Source: an uncultured Lentisphaeria bacterium (lineage in GTDB: Bacteria > Verrucomicrobiota > Lentisphaeria > Victivallales > UBA1829). From it: 64,000 bases of DNA. This document shows positions 51,370 to 61,200 of this stretch, one piece after another. Within the stretch, counting starts at the first letter, position 1; every line of letters begins with the position of its first letter. The notes under the pieces are model-generated. The model made no database searches. It saw only the letters and a list, made by a program, of their open reading frames with translations, and was not told the DNA's origin. The translations under genes and the position numbers were made by a program. The stretch spans positions 20,585 to 84,584 of the forward strand of contig CASDPB010000011.1 of the NCBI GenBank assembly GCA_949282305.1, read 5' to 3'.

Positions 51370-52536
51370 ATGGAAACATTGAAAGTGGGTCTTATTGCGA
51401 CCGGCGGACGCGGTCACAACGGATGGCAGGCGCATCAGCCTGAAAAGGGTGTCACGATCGTTGCCGGCGCGGATATTGCGCCGCAGGCCAGAGAGGAGTT
51501 CAAGGAAAAATTCCCGGAAGCCAAGGTGTTCGAGGACTACAGGGAACTGCTGAAAATGGATGAAATCGGCGCAGTGTTCATTTCCACTCCCGACTATCTC
51601 CATGAAGAAATGGCGATCGACGCCCTGAAGGCTGGCAAGGCGATTTACCTTGAAAAGCCGATGGCAATCACAATCGAAGGCTGCGACCGCATTCTTAAAA
51701 CCGCAATGGAAACCGGTTCCAAATTGTTCATCGGACACAATATGCGTCATTTCCCCGTCGTTCTCAAGATGAGAGAGATCATTCAGTCCGGCATCATCGG
51801 CGATGTTCAGGTCGGCTGGACAAGACACTTCATCGGATACGGCGGCGACGCCTATTTCCGCGACTGGCATTCCGAACAGCGCTACTCCAACGGGCTTCTG
51901 CTTCAGAAGGGCGCACATGACATCGACGTTATGCACTGGCTGATGGGAACCTATACAAAATCGGTTGTCGGCATGGGTATGCTTTCCGTTTACGACAAGT
52001 GCGGCAGACGTTCTCCCGAAACGCCCGGATGCGCAAAATGGGATCCCGCCCAGTACCCGCCGCTTGAACAGACCGGATTTTCCCCGATCATCGACGTGGA
52101 AGATCACAACATGATTATGATGCAGATGGAGAACGGCGCCCAGGCAACGTATCTCCAGTGCCACTATGCGCCGGATGCCGAACGCAACTATACCTTCATC
52201 GGCACCAGGGGCAGAGTCGAAAATATCGGGGACAGCGGTGACTGCTATGTCCATGTCTGGACCCGCCGCGGTCCGCGCTCCACGCCGGATATTGTTTATC
52301 ACATCAAGCCGGAGGTCGGCGGACACGGCGGCGCGGACGGCCCGATCGTGAACAACTTCCTCGACTTTGTGATGCACGGAGCCAAAACGAATACTTCTCC
52401 GATTGCCGCACGCAATTCTGTCGCCACCGGCGTCCTCGGGCATTATTCGATGCGCCACGGCTGCAACCGTCAGGATATTCCGCAGCTCCCGAAGGAGATC
52501 ATCGAATATTTTGAAAACAATCAGGTAAGGAAATAA
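51370..52536 (+). CDS. Gfo/Idh/MocA-family oxidoreductase
   Basis: A 388-residue NAD(P)-dependent oxidoreductase. The N-terminal Rossmann fold (VGLIATGGRGHNGW) and the Glu-Lys-Pro motif (YLEKPMAI, with the conserved Lys and Pro near residue 97) are present, followed by the C-terminal alpha-beta domain. Members act on sugars, inositols or sugar acids. The divergent AraC regulator suggests a sugar-related substrate. The ATG at 51370 has AAAGGAG upstream; earlier frame-open sequence is non-coding and lies over the AraC gene. A strong terminator follows (52562-52610). Confidence 0.88.
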   Translation: METLKVGLIATGGRGHNGWQAHQPEKGVTIVAGADIAPQAREEFKEKFPEAKVFEDYRELLKMDEIGAVFISTPDYLHEEMAIDALKAGKAIYLEKPMAITIEGCDRILKTAMETGSKLFIGHNMRHFPVVLKMREIIQSGIIGDVQVGWTRHFIGYGGDAYFRDWHSEQRYSNGLLLQKGAHDIDVMHWLMGTYTKSVVGMGMLSVYDKCGRRSPETPGCAKWDPAQYPPLEQTGFSPIIDVEDHNMIMMQMENGAQATYLQCHYAPDAERNYTFIGTRGRVENIGDSGDCYVHVWTRRGPRSTPDIVYHIKPEVGGHGGADGPIVNNFLDFVMHGAKTNTSPIAARNSVATGVLGHYSMRHGCNRQDIPQLPKEIIEYFENNQVRK

Positions 52537-52561
52537 AATTTCATAAACCTGCGGTGTTGTA

Positions 52562-52610
52562 AAGACACTCCCCAGCCGGGTTCGCCCTCTGCCGGAGTGT
52601 CTTTTTTTTT
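52562..52610 (+). terminator. Rho-independent terminator of the Gfo/Idh/MocA gene
   Basis: A 10-bp stem AAGACACTCC / GGAGTGTCTT with a 22-nt loop, followed by a run of nine T. Confidence 0.88.
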
Positions 52611-52704
52611 GTCCCCGCCCACATCGGCAGACGGCGTTCCAGACAGATTTCAGGAGGAGTGAACCGGATGATTTGAACTCAAATATTAAAAAAACAATAA
52701 AAAT

Positions 52705-52750
52705 CTGCATATTTTTCTGTTTTTCATGGAACTTTTTTAAAAATATGCAG
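52705..52750. repeat. Inverted repeat upstream of the MATE leader
   Basis: Perfect 12-bp arms CTGCATATTTTT (52705-52716) and AAAAATATGCAG (52739-52750), separated by 22 nt. The right arm overlaps the -35 region of the putative leader promoter (TATAGT at 52768-52773), a position fitting a repressor site. There is no gene between 52611 and 52799 apart from this site. Confidence 0.55.
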
Positions 52751-52799
52751 TCTAAAAAATGGGGGATTATAGTAAGAAACAAACAGGAAGAGGTGCAAA

Positions 52800-52982
52800 A
52801 TGAGAGTGGAGAGATCAAGAATCGTTCAGGACTGCCATTTTGAGCCACCTCCGGGATTTTTCTCATGGATGCGCACCCCATGGCGGGTGCGGACCGTATT
52901 GATTTGCGGAAACGGGAACTGCGTTTCCGCAGGGAATGTCATTGTCAGGTTTTATCATGAGAAAAATTTTTACATTAAATAA
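52800..52982 (+). CDS. Putative leader ORF of the MATE gene, 60 residues, with PPP motif
   Basis: A short open frame preceded by a strong Shine-Dalgarno (AGGAAGAGG) and a TATAGT -10 element. The peptide is not recognised. It contains Pro16-Pro17-Pro18-Gly19, a class of sequence known to stall ribosomes unless EF-P acts. The frame ends 26 nt inside the MATE gene, in a different frame, and two hairpins (52872-52891 and 52905-52931) fall within it. It may regulate MATE translation or transcription as a leader peptide. Coding status is uncertain; it could be a chance ORF. Confidence 0.45.
   Translation: MRVERSRIVQDCHFEPPPGFFSWMRTPWRVRTVLICGNGNCVSAGNVIVRFYHEKNFYIK
52872..52891 (+). promoter_or_regulatory. 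Leader hairpin 1 before the MATE gene
   Basis: A 7-bp stem CGCACCC / GGGTGCG with a 6-nt loop, within the upstream ORF. Confidence 0.45.
52905..52931 (+). promoter_or_regulatory. Leader hairpin 2 before the MATE gene
   Basis: A perfect 10-bp stem TGCGGAAACG / CGTTTCCGCA with a 7-nt loop. It ends just before an AGGGAATG start (52936) and 25 nt before the preferred start at 52957, so it could mask or expose a ribosome-binding site. Confidence 0.5.
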
Positions 52983-54330
52983 GGATTTCAAAGGTTTTTT
53001 AAGTTATACGGTTCCGGCGGCAATCAGTATGTTGCTGTCGGGAGTTTATATTCTGGTGGACGGTCTTTTCGTCGGCTGGGGAGCCGGCACGGAGGGGCTT
53101 GCCGCCGTCAATGTCGCCTATCCGTTCGCCTGTCTTTATCTCGGAATCGGCGAGATGCTGGGCAACGGGAGCGCGATTACCATCGCTTACTGCCGCGGGC
53201 GCGGCAAACTGCGGACTGCCGGACTTTTCTTCGGCAATCTGATCTTCATCATGATTCCGCTGGGAATTATTCTGGGGGCCGTTTCTCCGCTGACCAGCCG
53301 GCTGGTCGGTCTGATGGGAGCGGACGAGACGATCTTCGATTCGGCGCGCAATTATGCGCTGATTATCAGTCTGGGGTGTGTTTTCCAGATCGTGACCTGT
53401 TCCCTGCTGGCTGTCATGAGGCATACAAAGGCACAGTACAGCGCCATGCTTGTCATGCTTGCCGGACTGATTGCGAACATCATTCTGGACTACTGGATGG
53501 TGATTGCGATGAAGTGGGGCGTCGAAGGCTCCGCATGGGCGACGATCCTTGCGCAGCTGATTACCTGCATTCTGGCTGTCAGCTGCTTTGTCCGGGGAAA
53601 AATCAGGATCAGATTCCGCGTTGCGCACCTGCGCCCCTATGCGTCGATTCTGGGCAAGATCATATTGACCGGTCTTCCTTCCTTCGGGCTTCAGCTCGCG
53701 GCGACGCTGGTAATTCTTCTGCATAACATCTTTGCGGGAATCTACGGCGGGCTTACCGCGATTGCCACGTATGCGATTATCGCAAGCGTGGTCGAGGTCG
53801 TAATGCTCATGGACGGCGGTTTCTCCACGGGTATCCAGCCGCTGGTCAGTTTTTTCAATGGAACCGGAGAGCATACACGCAGAAAACGCATATTCCGCTA
53901 CGGACTGCTTGCCGCGCTGATTTTCGGAGTCGTCGCAATGATTGCCACCATCTGGGGCAAGGCGCTGATCGTCCGCGCATTCAATGCGACGCCGGAGCTT
54001 GCGTCGATCACGTTCCGCGGTCTGGTTCTGAGTTCATTCGGATTTGTTTTCCTGGGATTGTTCCAGGTGATATGCGCATACCTTCAGGCAAAGGGGCGGC
54101 ATACGCTTTCCTCCATTCTGATTTATACGGACTGCCTGGTGGCGATGCCGCTTGCGCTGGTGATTCTGCCGCTGTTCTTCAAACTGGACGGCGTATGGCT
54201 GGCGATGCCGGTTTCCAAACTGGTCATGATGACAGCCGCAATCATGGTGACATTCCGCCGGAAGGACACCTCCGCGGAACGGATCAGGCGCAATCTCCTG
54301 ATGACAAAGAAAATTGTGAAAACGCTCTGA
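52957..54330 (+). CDS. MATE-family multidrug efflux transporter
   Basis: A 457-residue integral membrane protein of the MepA-like MATE group, with 12 predicted membrane segments in two halves (GVYILVDGLFVGWGAG in the first, SFFNGTGEHTRRKRIFRYG near the midpoint). It would export cationic drugs or metabolites using Na+ or H+. I start at 52957 (MRKIFTLNKDF) because AGG lies at reasonable spacing; an in-frame ATG at 52936 is also possible. The gene overlaps the end of the upstream leader ORF and has a terminator at 54354-54394. Substrate unknown. Confidence 0.9.
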   Translation: MRKIFTLNKDFKGFLSYTVPAAISMLLSGVYILVDGLFVGWGAGTEGLAAVNVAYPFACLYLGIGEMLGNGSAITIAYCRGRGKLRTAGLFFGNLIFIMIPLGIILGAVSPLTSRLVGLMGADETIFDSARNYALIISLGCVFQIVTCSLLAVMRHTKAQYSAMLVMLAGLIANIILDYWMVIAMKWGVEGSAWATILAQLITCILAVSCFVRGKIRIRFRVAHLRPYASILGKIILTGLPSFGLQLAATLVILLHNIFAGIYGGLTAIATYAIIASVVEVVMLMDGGFSTGIQPLVSFFNGTGEHTRRKRIFRYGLLAALIFGVVAMIATIWGKALIVRAFNATPELASITFRGLVLSSFGFVFLGLFQVICAYLQAKGRHTLSSILIYTDCLVAMPLALVILPLFFKLDGVWLAMPVSKLVMMTAAIMVTFRRKDTSAERIRRNLLMTKKIVKTL

Positions 54331-54353
54331 AGGTAAAACGTCTTTTCCAGAAG

Positions 54354-54394
54354 GCGGGAAGAACGCAAAGCGGTTCTCCCGCTTTTTCTTTTTT
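54354..54394 (+). terminator. Rho-independent terminator of the MATE gene
   Basis: An imperfect stem (GCGGGAAGAACGC and GCGGTTCTCCCGC) with a short AAA loop, followed by TTTTTCTTTTTT. Confidence 0.85.
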
Positions 54395-54437
54395 CCGGGA
54401 CTGCAAAGGCTGCTTCCCGTATGACTGCGCCGGAATG

Positions 54438-54707
54438 TCACGGAGCTGTATCACGTTCGAGCTGTTCGAGATACGCCAGCGCCTCCTCTCGACTTTCTCC
54501 GCACATCTCACGAGTCGGCTTCAGAGAGGCGCATACTGCGGGACGGTCCGGCGAATCGAATATCCTGCAGCTCATGTCGTCCGCCAGATTGACACACCGG
54601 GTGAACGCCTTTTTCCCGTGCGGCATACCGGGGATCGGAGCCGAGATTGATGGCGCGATACAGCAGGCGCCGCAATTTTTTCTGCATTTGACGATTTCCT
54701 GTTTCAT
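54438..54707 (-). CDS. YkgJ-family cysteine-cluster protein
   Basis: An 89-residue protein with the pattern CRKNCGACCIAPS at the N-terminus and further cysteines in RCVNL, SCRIFDSP and VCASLKP. This fits the YkgJ/UPF0153 family, thought to bind zinc or iron-sulfur; function is not established. The Shine-Dalgarno before the ATG is weak. It lies 31 nt downstream of the hydrolase-like gene and could be the last gene of that operon. Confidence 0.78.
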   Translation of the reverse strand: MKQEIVKCRKNCGACCIAPSISAPIPGMPHGKKAFTRCVNLADDMSCRIFDSPDRPAVCASLKPTREMCGESREEALAYLEQLERDTAP

Positions 54708-54738
54708 ACCGTATAAAATACATGCCCGGACGGAAAAA

Positions 54739-56754
54739 TCAATCTCCGTCAGCCGTTTCCGGCACCAGAATCATCAACGGGTGAAACGGTTCGAGGCGTT
54801 CATGGAGAATTCCGTCCGACCATTTCAAAGGACGGACGGTGCCGTCGTCCGCGATACATTGCGCATGATCCAGAGGCAGGGAGCTTTTCAGCTCATGGGA
54901 ATCGTAAACATCATAGGCGATATTGGTCAGCACCAGAATGGAGCGTTCCTTTTCACGCCAGTACTGTATCACGATTTCCGAACCGTCCGGAAAACGGCAG
55001 GGAAGCAGCGTCGGGTCCATCCAGTCCGTCAGGGCATGAAACATTTTCTGCCGCTGATGGCAGATCAGATGATAAACCGCCACGTTGTCTGCGGTTTCCT
55101 GTATCACATACGGCAGAACCGCAATTCTGCCGCCGAGCCTGTTGCGGAAACGGATCACCGCCGGATAGAGATGTTTCAGATCGTGATCCGCAAATCCGGT
55201 GACTTCCTCCGCCCCCGGTTCCGGAATGAGTCTTTTGACCGTGCCCCGCTGTGCAATGCGGCTCTGCATATAGCTTCCCGCATAAGAACCGAATATTTCC
55301 GGCATGACACACTGTTCCGCCGCCGCATAAGGCAGGGGAGTGACTGAGGTTACGCCGATCAGGGAACCCAGTCCTTTCCCGACGAGAATCTCCGCCGCGA
55401 GCGCGTCCAGAAATACACCTCCGCTCAAGACTTCCTCCGCGTCCCGCTCCGTCAATGCGGCGGCATGGATTCCGCAGAGAAAGGAGACCGGACTCTTTTC
55501 GTAGGTGTGCGGCAGTCCCGCGCTGTCCAGAATGTCATGGAGAATGCAGGCGGGGAAATAAAGGCTGGTAATGCTTTTCACCGGAGCTTCATACTGCAAC
55601 GCCGCATTCAGATTTGAAAACAACCCGATGCCGCGGCGGGCGGACGGCTCCGGCGCATGGCGCAGGACGCTTCGGAAGAACGGCATGGACTCCTTCAGCA
55701 TCTTTGGGTAACGCGGTTCCAGATACGGCGTGTCGCCGCAGTAGCCGACCGTTGTGAACAGCGGCGCGTTCATCCTGTTCAGAAGTCCCTGCATCATGTA
55801 AAAACGTGCCACCGTGGCGGATTTTGAAACAGCCGTAGAGGGCGACGTCTCGATCTCCGGCGTATAATCCGCCGAGCCGCCGAAGATTTTCCGCGTCATT
55901 TCCAGATGATACAGACCCGCGAACACCATTTTGCGGTTGTAATCCTGATAGGGACCGATACAGGGGCGCAGGAGCACACGGCTTCCGGCGGCGATGTTTT
56001 CCGCGGTCTTCACCAGATCATTGCCGGAAAGCGGAATTCCGTTGACACACGGAACCATCAGCCCCGCGCGAACGGCGGGGTTGACCTTTTTTACCGCACG
56101 TCCGATACGGGCGGCGATCTCCTCCAGCCTTTTCCCGTTGAAGCGAACCCAGGTCCGCCGCAGTTCCGGATCGTTCAGAACCGCATCTTTCAGGGTGTCT
56201 GCATTCCACTCTTTTCCGGTCAGTTCGCGGAAGCGCCTCAGATGCAGGGGACAGAAGCAGCCGAGGGAGTTCCCGACGGTGTTGTTCATATACCGCAGAT
56301 CGTCGTCCATGTAAAGATAGTCCGCTCCGGTCGCCGCCAGTTTCCCGAAGAAGAGATCAATGTAGGCGTCCAGTTTCGGATCCATGGGGCAGGGGAGGTT
56401 GTGCAGACAGCTTCCGTCGGCGGAGGTCAGCCAGAAATCATAGTCCGAATGGTTCCGGTGATCCGCCTTGGACTGCATCTGCATCAGGCTGCAGTTGATC
56501 CCGACCGTTCTGATGCCGGATTCGCGGAATGCCTTGACGCTGCGGCACCAGACACCGTATTCCCTTTCGATTTCCTCGGCGGAAAGCTGGTTCCAGACCA
56601 GATACTGTGCGTCGGAAAAGAGAAGGATGTCCCGGATTCCCGTTTCCCGGCAGTAGCGTATGGTCTCCCGCCGTATCTGCTCTTCGTTCCAGTAAGGAAT
56701 GTAGAGGCGCAGAACAGGATGAAACGAATCGCGCGGAAAAAGTTCGGTATTCAT
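54739..56754 (-). CDS. Glycoside-hydrolase-like TIM-barrel protein, unassigned family
   Basis: A 671-residue protein without a signal peptide, therefore probably cytoplasmic. The N-terminal half looks like a TIM barrel of the GH42/beta-galactosidase type (GADYLYMDDDLRYM, with CFCPLHLRRFRELTG after it, and later RPCIGPYQDY and GLYHLEMTRKIFGG). The rest contains a Rossmann-like/trimerisation-like part and a C-terminal beta domain (RSILVLTNIAYDVYD, PFHPLMILVPE). I cannot name the family or the catalytic acids. It is 3 nt after the SGNH gene in a long operon and would act on imported oligosaccharides. It could also be a non-catalytic or lyase-like relative. Confidence 0.6.
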   Translation of the reverse strand: MNTELFPRDSFHPVLRLYIPYWNEEQIRRETIRYCRETGIRDILLFSDAQYLVWNQLSAEEIEREYGVWCRSVKAFRESGIRTVGINCSLMQMQSKADHRNHSDYDFWLTSADGSCLHNLPCPMDPKLDAYIDLFFGKLAATGADYLYMDDDLRYMNNTVGNSLGCFCPLHLRRFRELTGKEWNADTLKDAVLNDPELRRTWVRFNGKRLEEIAARIGRAVKKVNPAVRAGLMVPCVNGIPLSGNDLVKTAENIAAGSRVLLRPCIGPYQDYNRKMVFAGLYHLEMTRKIFGGSADYTPEIETSPSTAVSKSATVARFYMMQGLLNRMNAPLFTTVGYCGDTPYLEPRYPKMLKESMPFFRSVLRHAPEPSARRGIGLFSNLNAALQYEAPVKSITSLYFPACILHDILDSAGLPHTYEKSPVSFLCGIHAAALTERDAEEVLSGGVFLDALAAEILVGKGLGSLIGVTSVTPLPYAAAEQCVMPEIFGSYAGSYMQSRIAQRGTVKRLIPEPGAEEVTGFADHDLKHLYPAVIRFRNRLGGRIAVLPYVIQETADNVAVYHLICHQRQKMFHALTDWMDPTLLPCRFPDGSEIVIQYWREKERSILVLTNIAYDVYDSHELKSSLPLDHAQCIADDGTVRPLKWSDGILHERLEPFHPLMILVPETADGD

Positions 56755-56757
56755 GAA

Positions 56758-58254
56758 TCAGCGGTATTTCTCTGCAAAATATTTGAGCAGTTCGTCTGCG
56801 ATCAGTCTGCCGCCCTCCGGGCTCAGGTGAACGCCGTCCGCCACATAGAGCGACTTCAGGTCCTTCGCCCCGCGCATCGGCGTCAGGATGTCGACATAGT
56901 CCAGATTCAGTTCCCCGCAGAGTTTCCGGTTGACCGCGTCATACTGATCGACCAGTTCCTTTCTGCCGTACATCACCATTTCCGCCCCGGGCGCCATTCT
57001 GCCGGAGCGATCCTCGAAAAGTTTTGCATACGACGGAGAGGGCGAAATCAGAATGACTTTTGCCTTGGAATGCCTGCCGATGAAGGCAAGAATGCTGCGG
57101 AGTCCCTTTTCCTGCCGTTCCGGCGACATGAGCGGCTTTTCAAATTTCTGCGTCCGGAGCGAACGGGTGTCGTTCTGCCCGAGGAAAATGAAAATCAGAT
57201 CATAGGGCTGCGCGAAAAGATTGTCATACATGTTCTGCCGGTAGGCGTGCTTTGCCCCGGGGAGGGTGCCCGCGAGACGCTCCTCCACGCGCTGCACGTA
57301 ATCGCCTCCGACTCCTGCATTTCTGACGGAGACTTTATCCGGGTTGTATTTGTTCAGCCAGAAGGAAAGACGGTCGATGTAGTTCTGTCCCCGGTAGAAA
57401 TCGGAAAGGCTGTCCCCGATGACGAGGATGTTCAGCTTTGCGGGCAGTTTCACCTTTTTCGCGATGGCGTCGGTTTTATCATATTCCGCCGGATTTTCCA
57501 CGTCGATGTAGGCGGAGGCATGGACTCCTTTTGCGGACGCGGAAAGTTCGATGATGCCTTTTCCCCGTTTTTCCGGCTGAACCGTGATTGTGCCGTCCGC
57601 CCCGGACTCAACGCTCTTTTCCGTTATGTCCTTATCGTTTTTCCGGCAGATGGTGATTTTCTGCGAGGGGAGGGTGGAATGGAAGGTCACGGGGGCAATC
57701 TGATCCGCGGAACGGATGATCTGCATCGGTGTTTTCGCCGTGATGGACGCGCCCTTTTCGGATGCGGTCTCCATCTTGTACCATTCCGCGATCAGTTTTC
57801 CGGCGCCGTTGACCTGCAGATAAGGCAGAATCTGGCGGCAGCGGGCGGGTATGACAAGTTTGAAATCGAACGTCTGGAAGGTGTCCGAAAGCTGTTTTTC
57901 CTCTCCGGGGAGGTAAACGGGAGCTCCCGAGCCGAAACCGTAGGTGAGGACTCCGGCAGTGAATTTCCCGCTGCCCTTTGCCCGGATCTGAATCTGAACC
58001 GTCGTGCCGGCAAAGTATTCGATCTGTCTGCTGTAGCCGAGTGCGCGCCCGAACACTTCGGTGCCGCGCGTGCCGGATTCCAGCTGAAGATATTTTCTGC
58101 CGTTTTCTTCAATCTGCGCAGTTTTCCCCGCCCAGTAGGATGGGGTGTTCCAGCCATACAGCTGCCGCTGGAAGTTGTCATTTTTCAATATGACATTGTT
58201 TGCCTGAACCCCGAAGGCGATGCAGGCGGCGAGAGTGACGAGTGACCATTTCAT
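56758..58254 (-). CDS. Secreted SGNH/GDSL-family hydrolase with N-terminal beta domain
   Basis: A 498-residue exported esterase-like protein. The signal peptide ends at about AFGVQA (residue 18), and a carbohydrate-binding-like beta domain spans about 20-165. The SGNH core begins near 270 with block I GDSLSDF (Ser282), block II GVGGDY, block III GQND (Asn361) and block V DGVHLS (Asp473, His476), so the catalytic set is complete. Such enzymes deacetylate or de-esterify polysaccharides. AAAGGAC precedes the ATG. It sits between two glycoside-hydrolase-like genes, supporting removal of acetyl or other esters from the same glycan. Confidence 0.85.
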   Translation of the reverse strand: MKWSLVTLAACIAFGVQANNVILKNDNFQRQLYGWNTPSYWAGKTAQIEENGRKYLQLESGTRGTEVFGRALGYSRQIEYFAGTTVQIQIRAKGSGKFTAGVLTYGFGSGAPVYLPGEEKQLSDTFQTFDFKLVIPARCRQILPYLQVNGAGKLIAEWYKMETASEKGASITAKTPMQIIRSADQIAPVTFHSTLPSQKITICRKNDKDITEKSVESGADGTITVQPEKRGKGIIELSASAKGVHASAYIDVENPAEYDKTDAIAKKVKLPAKLNILVIGDSLSDFYRGQNYIDRLSFWLNKYNPDKVSVRNAGVGGDYVQRVEERLAGTLPGAKHAYRQNMYDNLFAQPYDLIFIFLGQNDTRSLRTQKFEKPLMSPERQEKGLRSILAFIGRHSKAKVILISPSPSYAKLFEDRSGRMAPGAEMVMYGRKELVDQYDAVNRKLCGELNLDYVDILTPMRGAKDLKSLYVADGVHLSPEGGRLIADELLKYFAEKYR

Positions 58255-58272
58255 TGGGTTTGTCCTTTCCGT

Positions 58273-61200
58273 TTATTTCGTTGCAATATGAATCAGTTTG
58301 AAATCATGTTTCTGAATTTTCAGGGGAAGAGAACCGTTGCGGACAGGCAGTTCCCTGCCGCTTTCCCAGTCAGTCGCCCGGACGACATGGAGACCGGAGA
58401 GATCAAGTGTCCCCTCCGCCGTGTCTCCGAAACTGCTTACCGCCGCAACGACCTCTTTCCCTTTGCGATAAGTCGTGATGCGCCAGTCGCTTCTGTCGGA
58501 CTTCAGCGTTGCGGGGTTCCAGCAGGGCGCGACTTTCACTTCCGGCGTGGAGTATCCCCACTGGTAAAGCCTGCGCCAGACTTTTGACCACTCTCCCGTG
58601 AGTCCACCGCCGTTCATGACGAACGGCAGGTCATAGGCGAGCGTGACGGCAAGGAAGGTGCGTGTCACGAACTCTCTGTTCCTTCCCGTGATCTGAACGA
58701 GGATTTCCGGAATCACGCCGGTCTGAAGCCCCAGGGTGCAGCTCCGGAGATACCCCTCGGTGAAACGATCCTGAAAGTCCTTACTGCCGTATTCCGCTTC
58801 CAGGTCAAGCGCAATCGTCCCGAATGCCAGCACGGGCACGAGATTGGTGTTTGTCATGTGCAGAGTCAGAACAGGGCGGCCGTCAGGGAATGTCTTCTTT
58901 TCCTGATAGAGCATGACGGCGGTCCGGCGGACAAGTTCCCGCAGGGAGAAGATGTCGAAGTAAGGCTGCATCTGCCCGTCTTTGCGGCGCCATGCGGGAC
59001 CGGTGACGGGATTCGGATTGCTCCAGTCCCGGATGTTGTCGTAGTAGATTCCGTCCATGCCTTCGCGGACCAGTCGGCGCAGATAATAAAGCGCCATGTC
59101 CTGATAGCTTCTGACCGGTGTGTTGTTGTAGTCGTCCGCATTGCCCGCGCGGTATTCGGAGCACCACCATTCGTCCATATAGGTTTTGTATTCCCGCCAG
59201 TCCGGATGCGAGAAGCGGGAATTCAGGTAGGGCACCTTGTATTTCGCCTGTTTCGCATACATGATCCCGCGTTCCAGGTGTCTTTTCAGGAAGTCTTTCT
59301 GCGCTTTGCTGAATCCTCCGCCGTGACGTTTCACGAAGTCGGAGACGATCTGTTTCTCCGATTCCGGCGTGAACTTCTTTGCCGCCAGATAGTTTATGAA
59401 GGAATAGTCCTTGCCGAGCGGGAAGAAAAAGGTCGATCCCCACGAACCCCAGCACGAGGAACCCGCGAAAGTGCAGAGGTTCCAGCCGTTCGGAAACGTG
59501 ACGCGCTCCTGCAGTTTCCTGCGGTAGTCCGGCTGCGGCTTGACGGGCGTTGCCTGAAACGCCTGTTCCAGCGTGAATTCCTCCTCCCATTCCGTCGGCA
59601 GGTTGACCAGGTGAATCCGCAGTTCCGTGCGATCCGGCAGGGAGACCACCTCCAGAGCGTCGCCTTCGGGATCCAGCGACCAGCCCCGGTCGCTTTCCGA
59701 CATCCATGCGATTCCCTTTTCAAGCTGTCCGATCCAGACATACGGGCGGAAACTGCCGGCGAGCTGGGGCGTTTTTGCAGACTGCGAACTGCGCCAGATC
59801 ACGCCGTCTTTTTCCGGCAGGAATTTCGCATCGTTGTATTTCATCCGGTTGCAGAGCGAGTGAATCAGTTTCGCATATTCCTTTTTCAGCGGGACCGTCA
59901 GCACGGCGGAATTGATCTTCCGTCTGCCGTCGGGACGGAACGTCATGGTGAAACGGTAGAAGCCGTCGTAGTCCATGACACCTCTGACCTGAATCGTTCC
60001 GCCGCTCCAGCGAAGTCCGGACTCCGTTCCGATCCGGTCGGGGCTCTGCTCCGTAAAGCGGAAGGAGGTCTCCTTTATCGTTTCCCCGTTGATCGTCAGC
60101 CGTATGGGGGCGGCAAGAATGTTTTCCGTATCCGCGGCTGTGACCCGGTCGAAAAATCCGTCGCGGAAACGATAGCCTGTAAGCGTTGCCGCTGCGCTTC
60201 TTTCCGCAGGGCAGGTGATTGCCTTGAACGGGGGAAGGATGATCCGGTCACACCCGATGGAGTTGTGTTCCCACGGGAATTTCTCGATCTGGAAGGTACG
60301 GCTCCTTGTGACTTTTTTCCCGTTCGCGTCGGTCAGTTCCGCGGAAAGGGTGTATTCGCCGGCCTGAGGCTCGAACGGAAATTCCGTTTCAAATCCATAG
60401 GAGGTCCTTACGCCGTTCCGTTCCGCGACCGTTTTCCCGTCTTTCGACTGAATGCGGAAGATTCCCCGCTGCCAGCCGGTGATCTGTTCCACCGGATTTC
60501 CGAAGCGGGCGCGGACTTTCTTATAATAGGGATATACGCCGATCTCCAGTTCGGCGGAGCGCTTCTGTTTCGGATTGATCCAGCGGGTTTTCAGCGCGGG
60601 ATCATAGAGGAAGGTTCTTTCATACAGCGTCTCTCCCGTCTTCCTGTCTTTGAACATGGCGGACAAGGTGCGGATGACATTCGTCTTTTCCGAGAATTCA
60701 AGGACGACCGGCACGGTTTTTCCGGGCGGAACGGTCAGCGTGGAATCCAGTGAACGCGGCGCGGCGTCGGAAACCACCGAAATCCGGTGCTGAATTTCCC
60801 GCGGCGTCGAAGACGGATTGGTTACGGTGAATTCAATGCGGAAATCTCCTTTCGCGGCGTCTTTCCCCAGTCCCGTGAACGAGACATGCGGAGCATCGGG
60901 ATTCCACTGGAACAACGCCATTTCCTCCGGGTTGCTGAATACAAGCGTCTTTTTCAGCGTGGTCTGTTCCGCGGGGTGCTGCCAGGAACGTCCGGCAAGG
61001 ATTTTCCAGACATCCCCGGGACGCGGAGTCTCCTGGAACCCGAACTCCTTCAGCGGAATTCGCATTTCCAGTGTCCAGAATCCGCTTTCGAGTTTCGATT
61101 TGATTTCTGCGGCGGGGTTCCACGGTCTGTAATCCGTCGCCGTCGTGCCGCCGTTGACCACCGGATACTTTCTGTCGAAAAGGACGCCAGCGGGGTTGAC

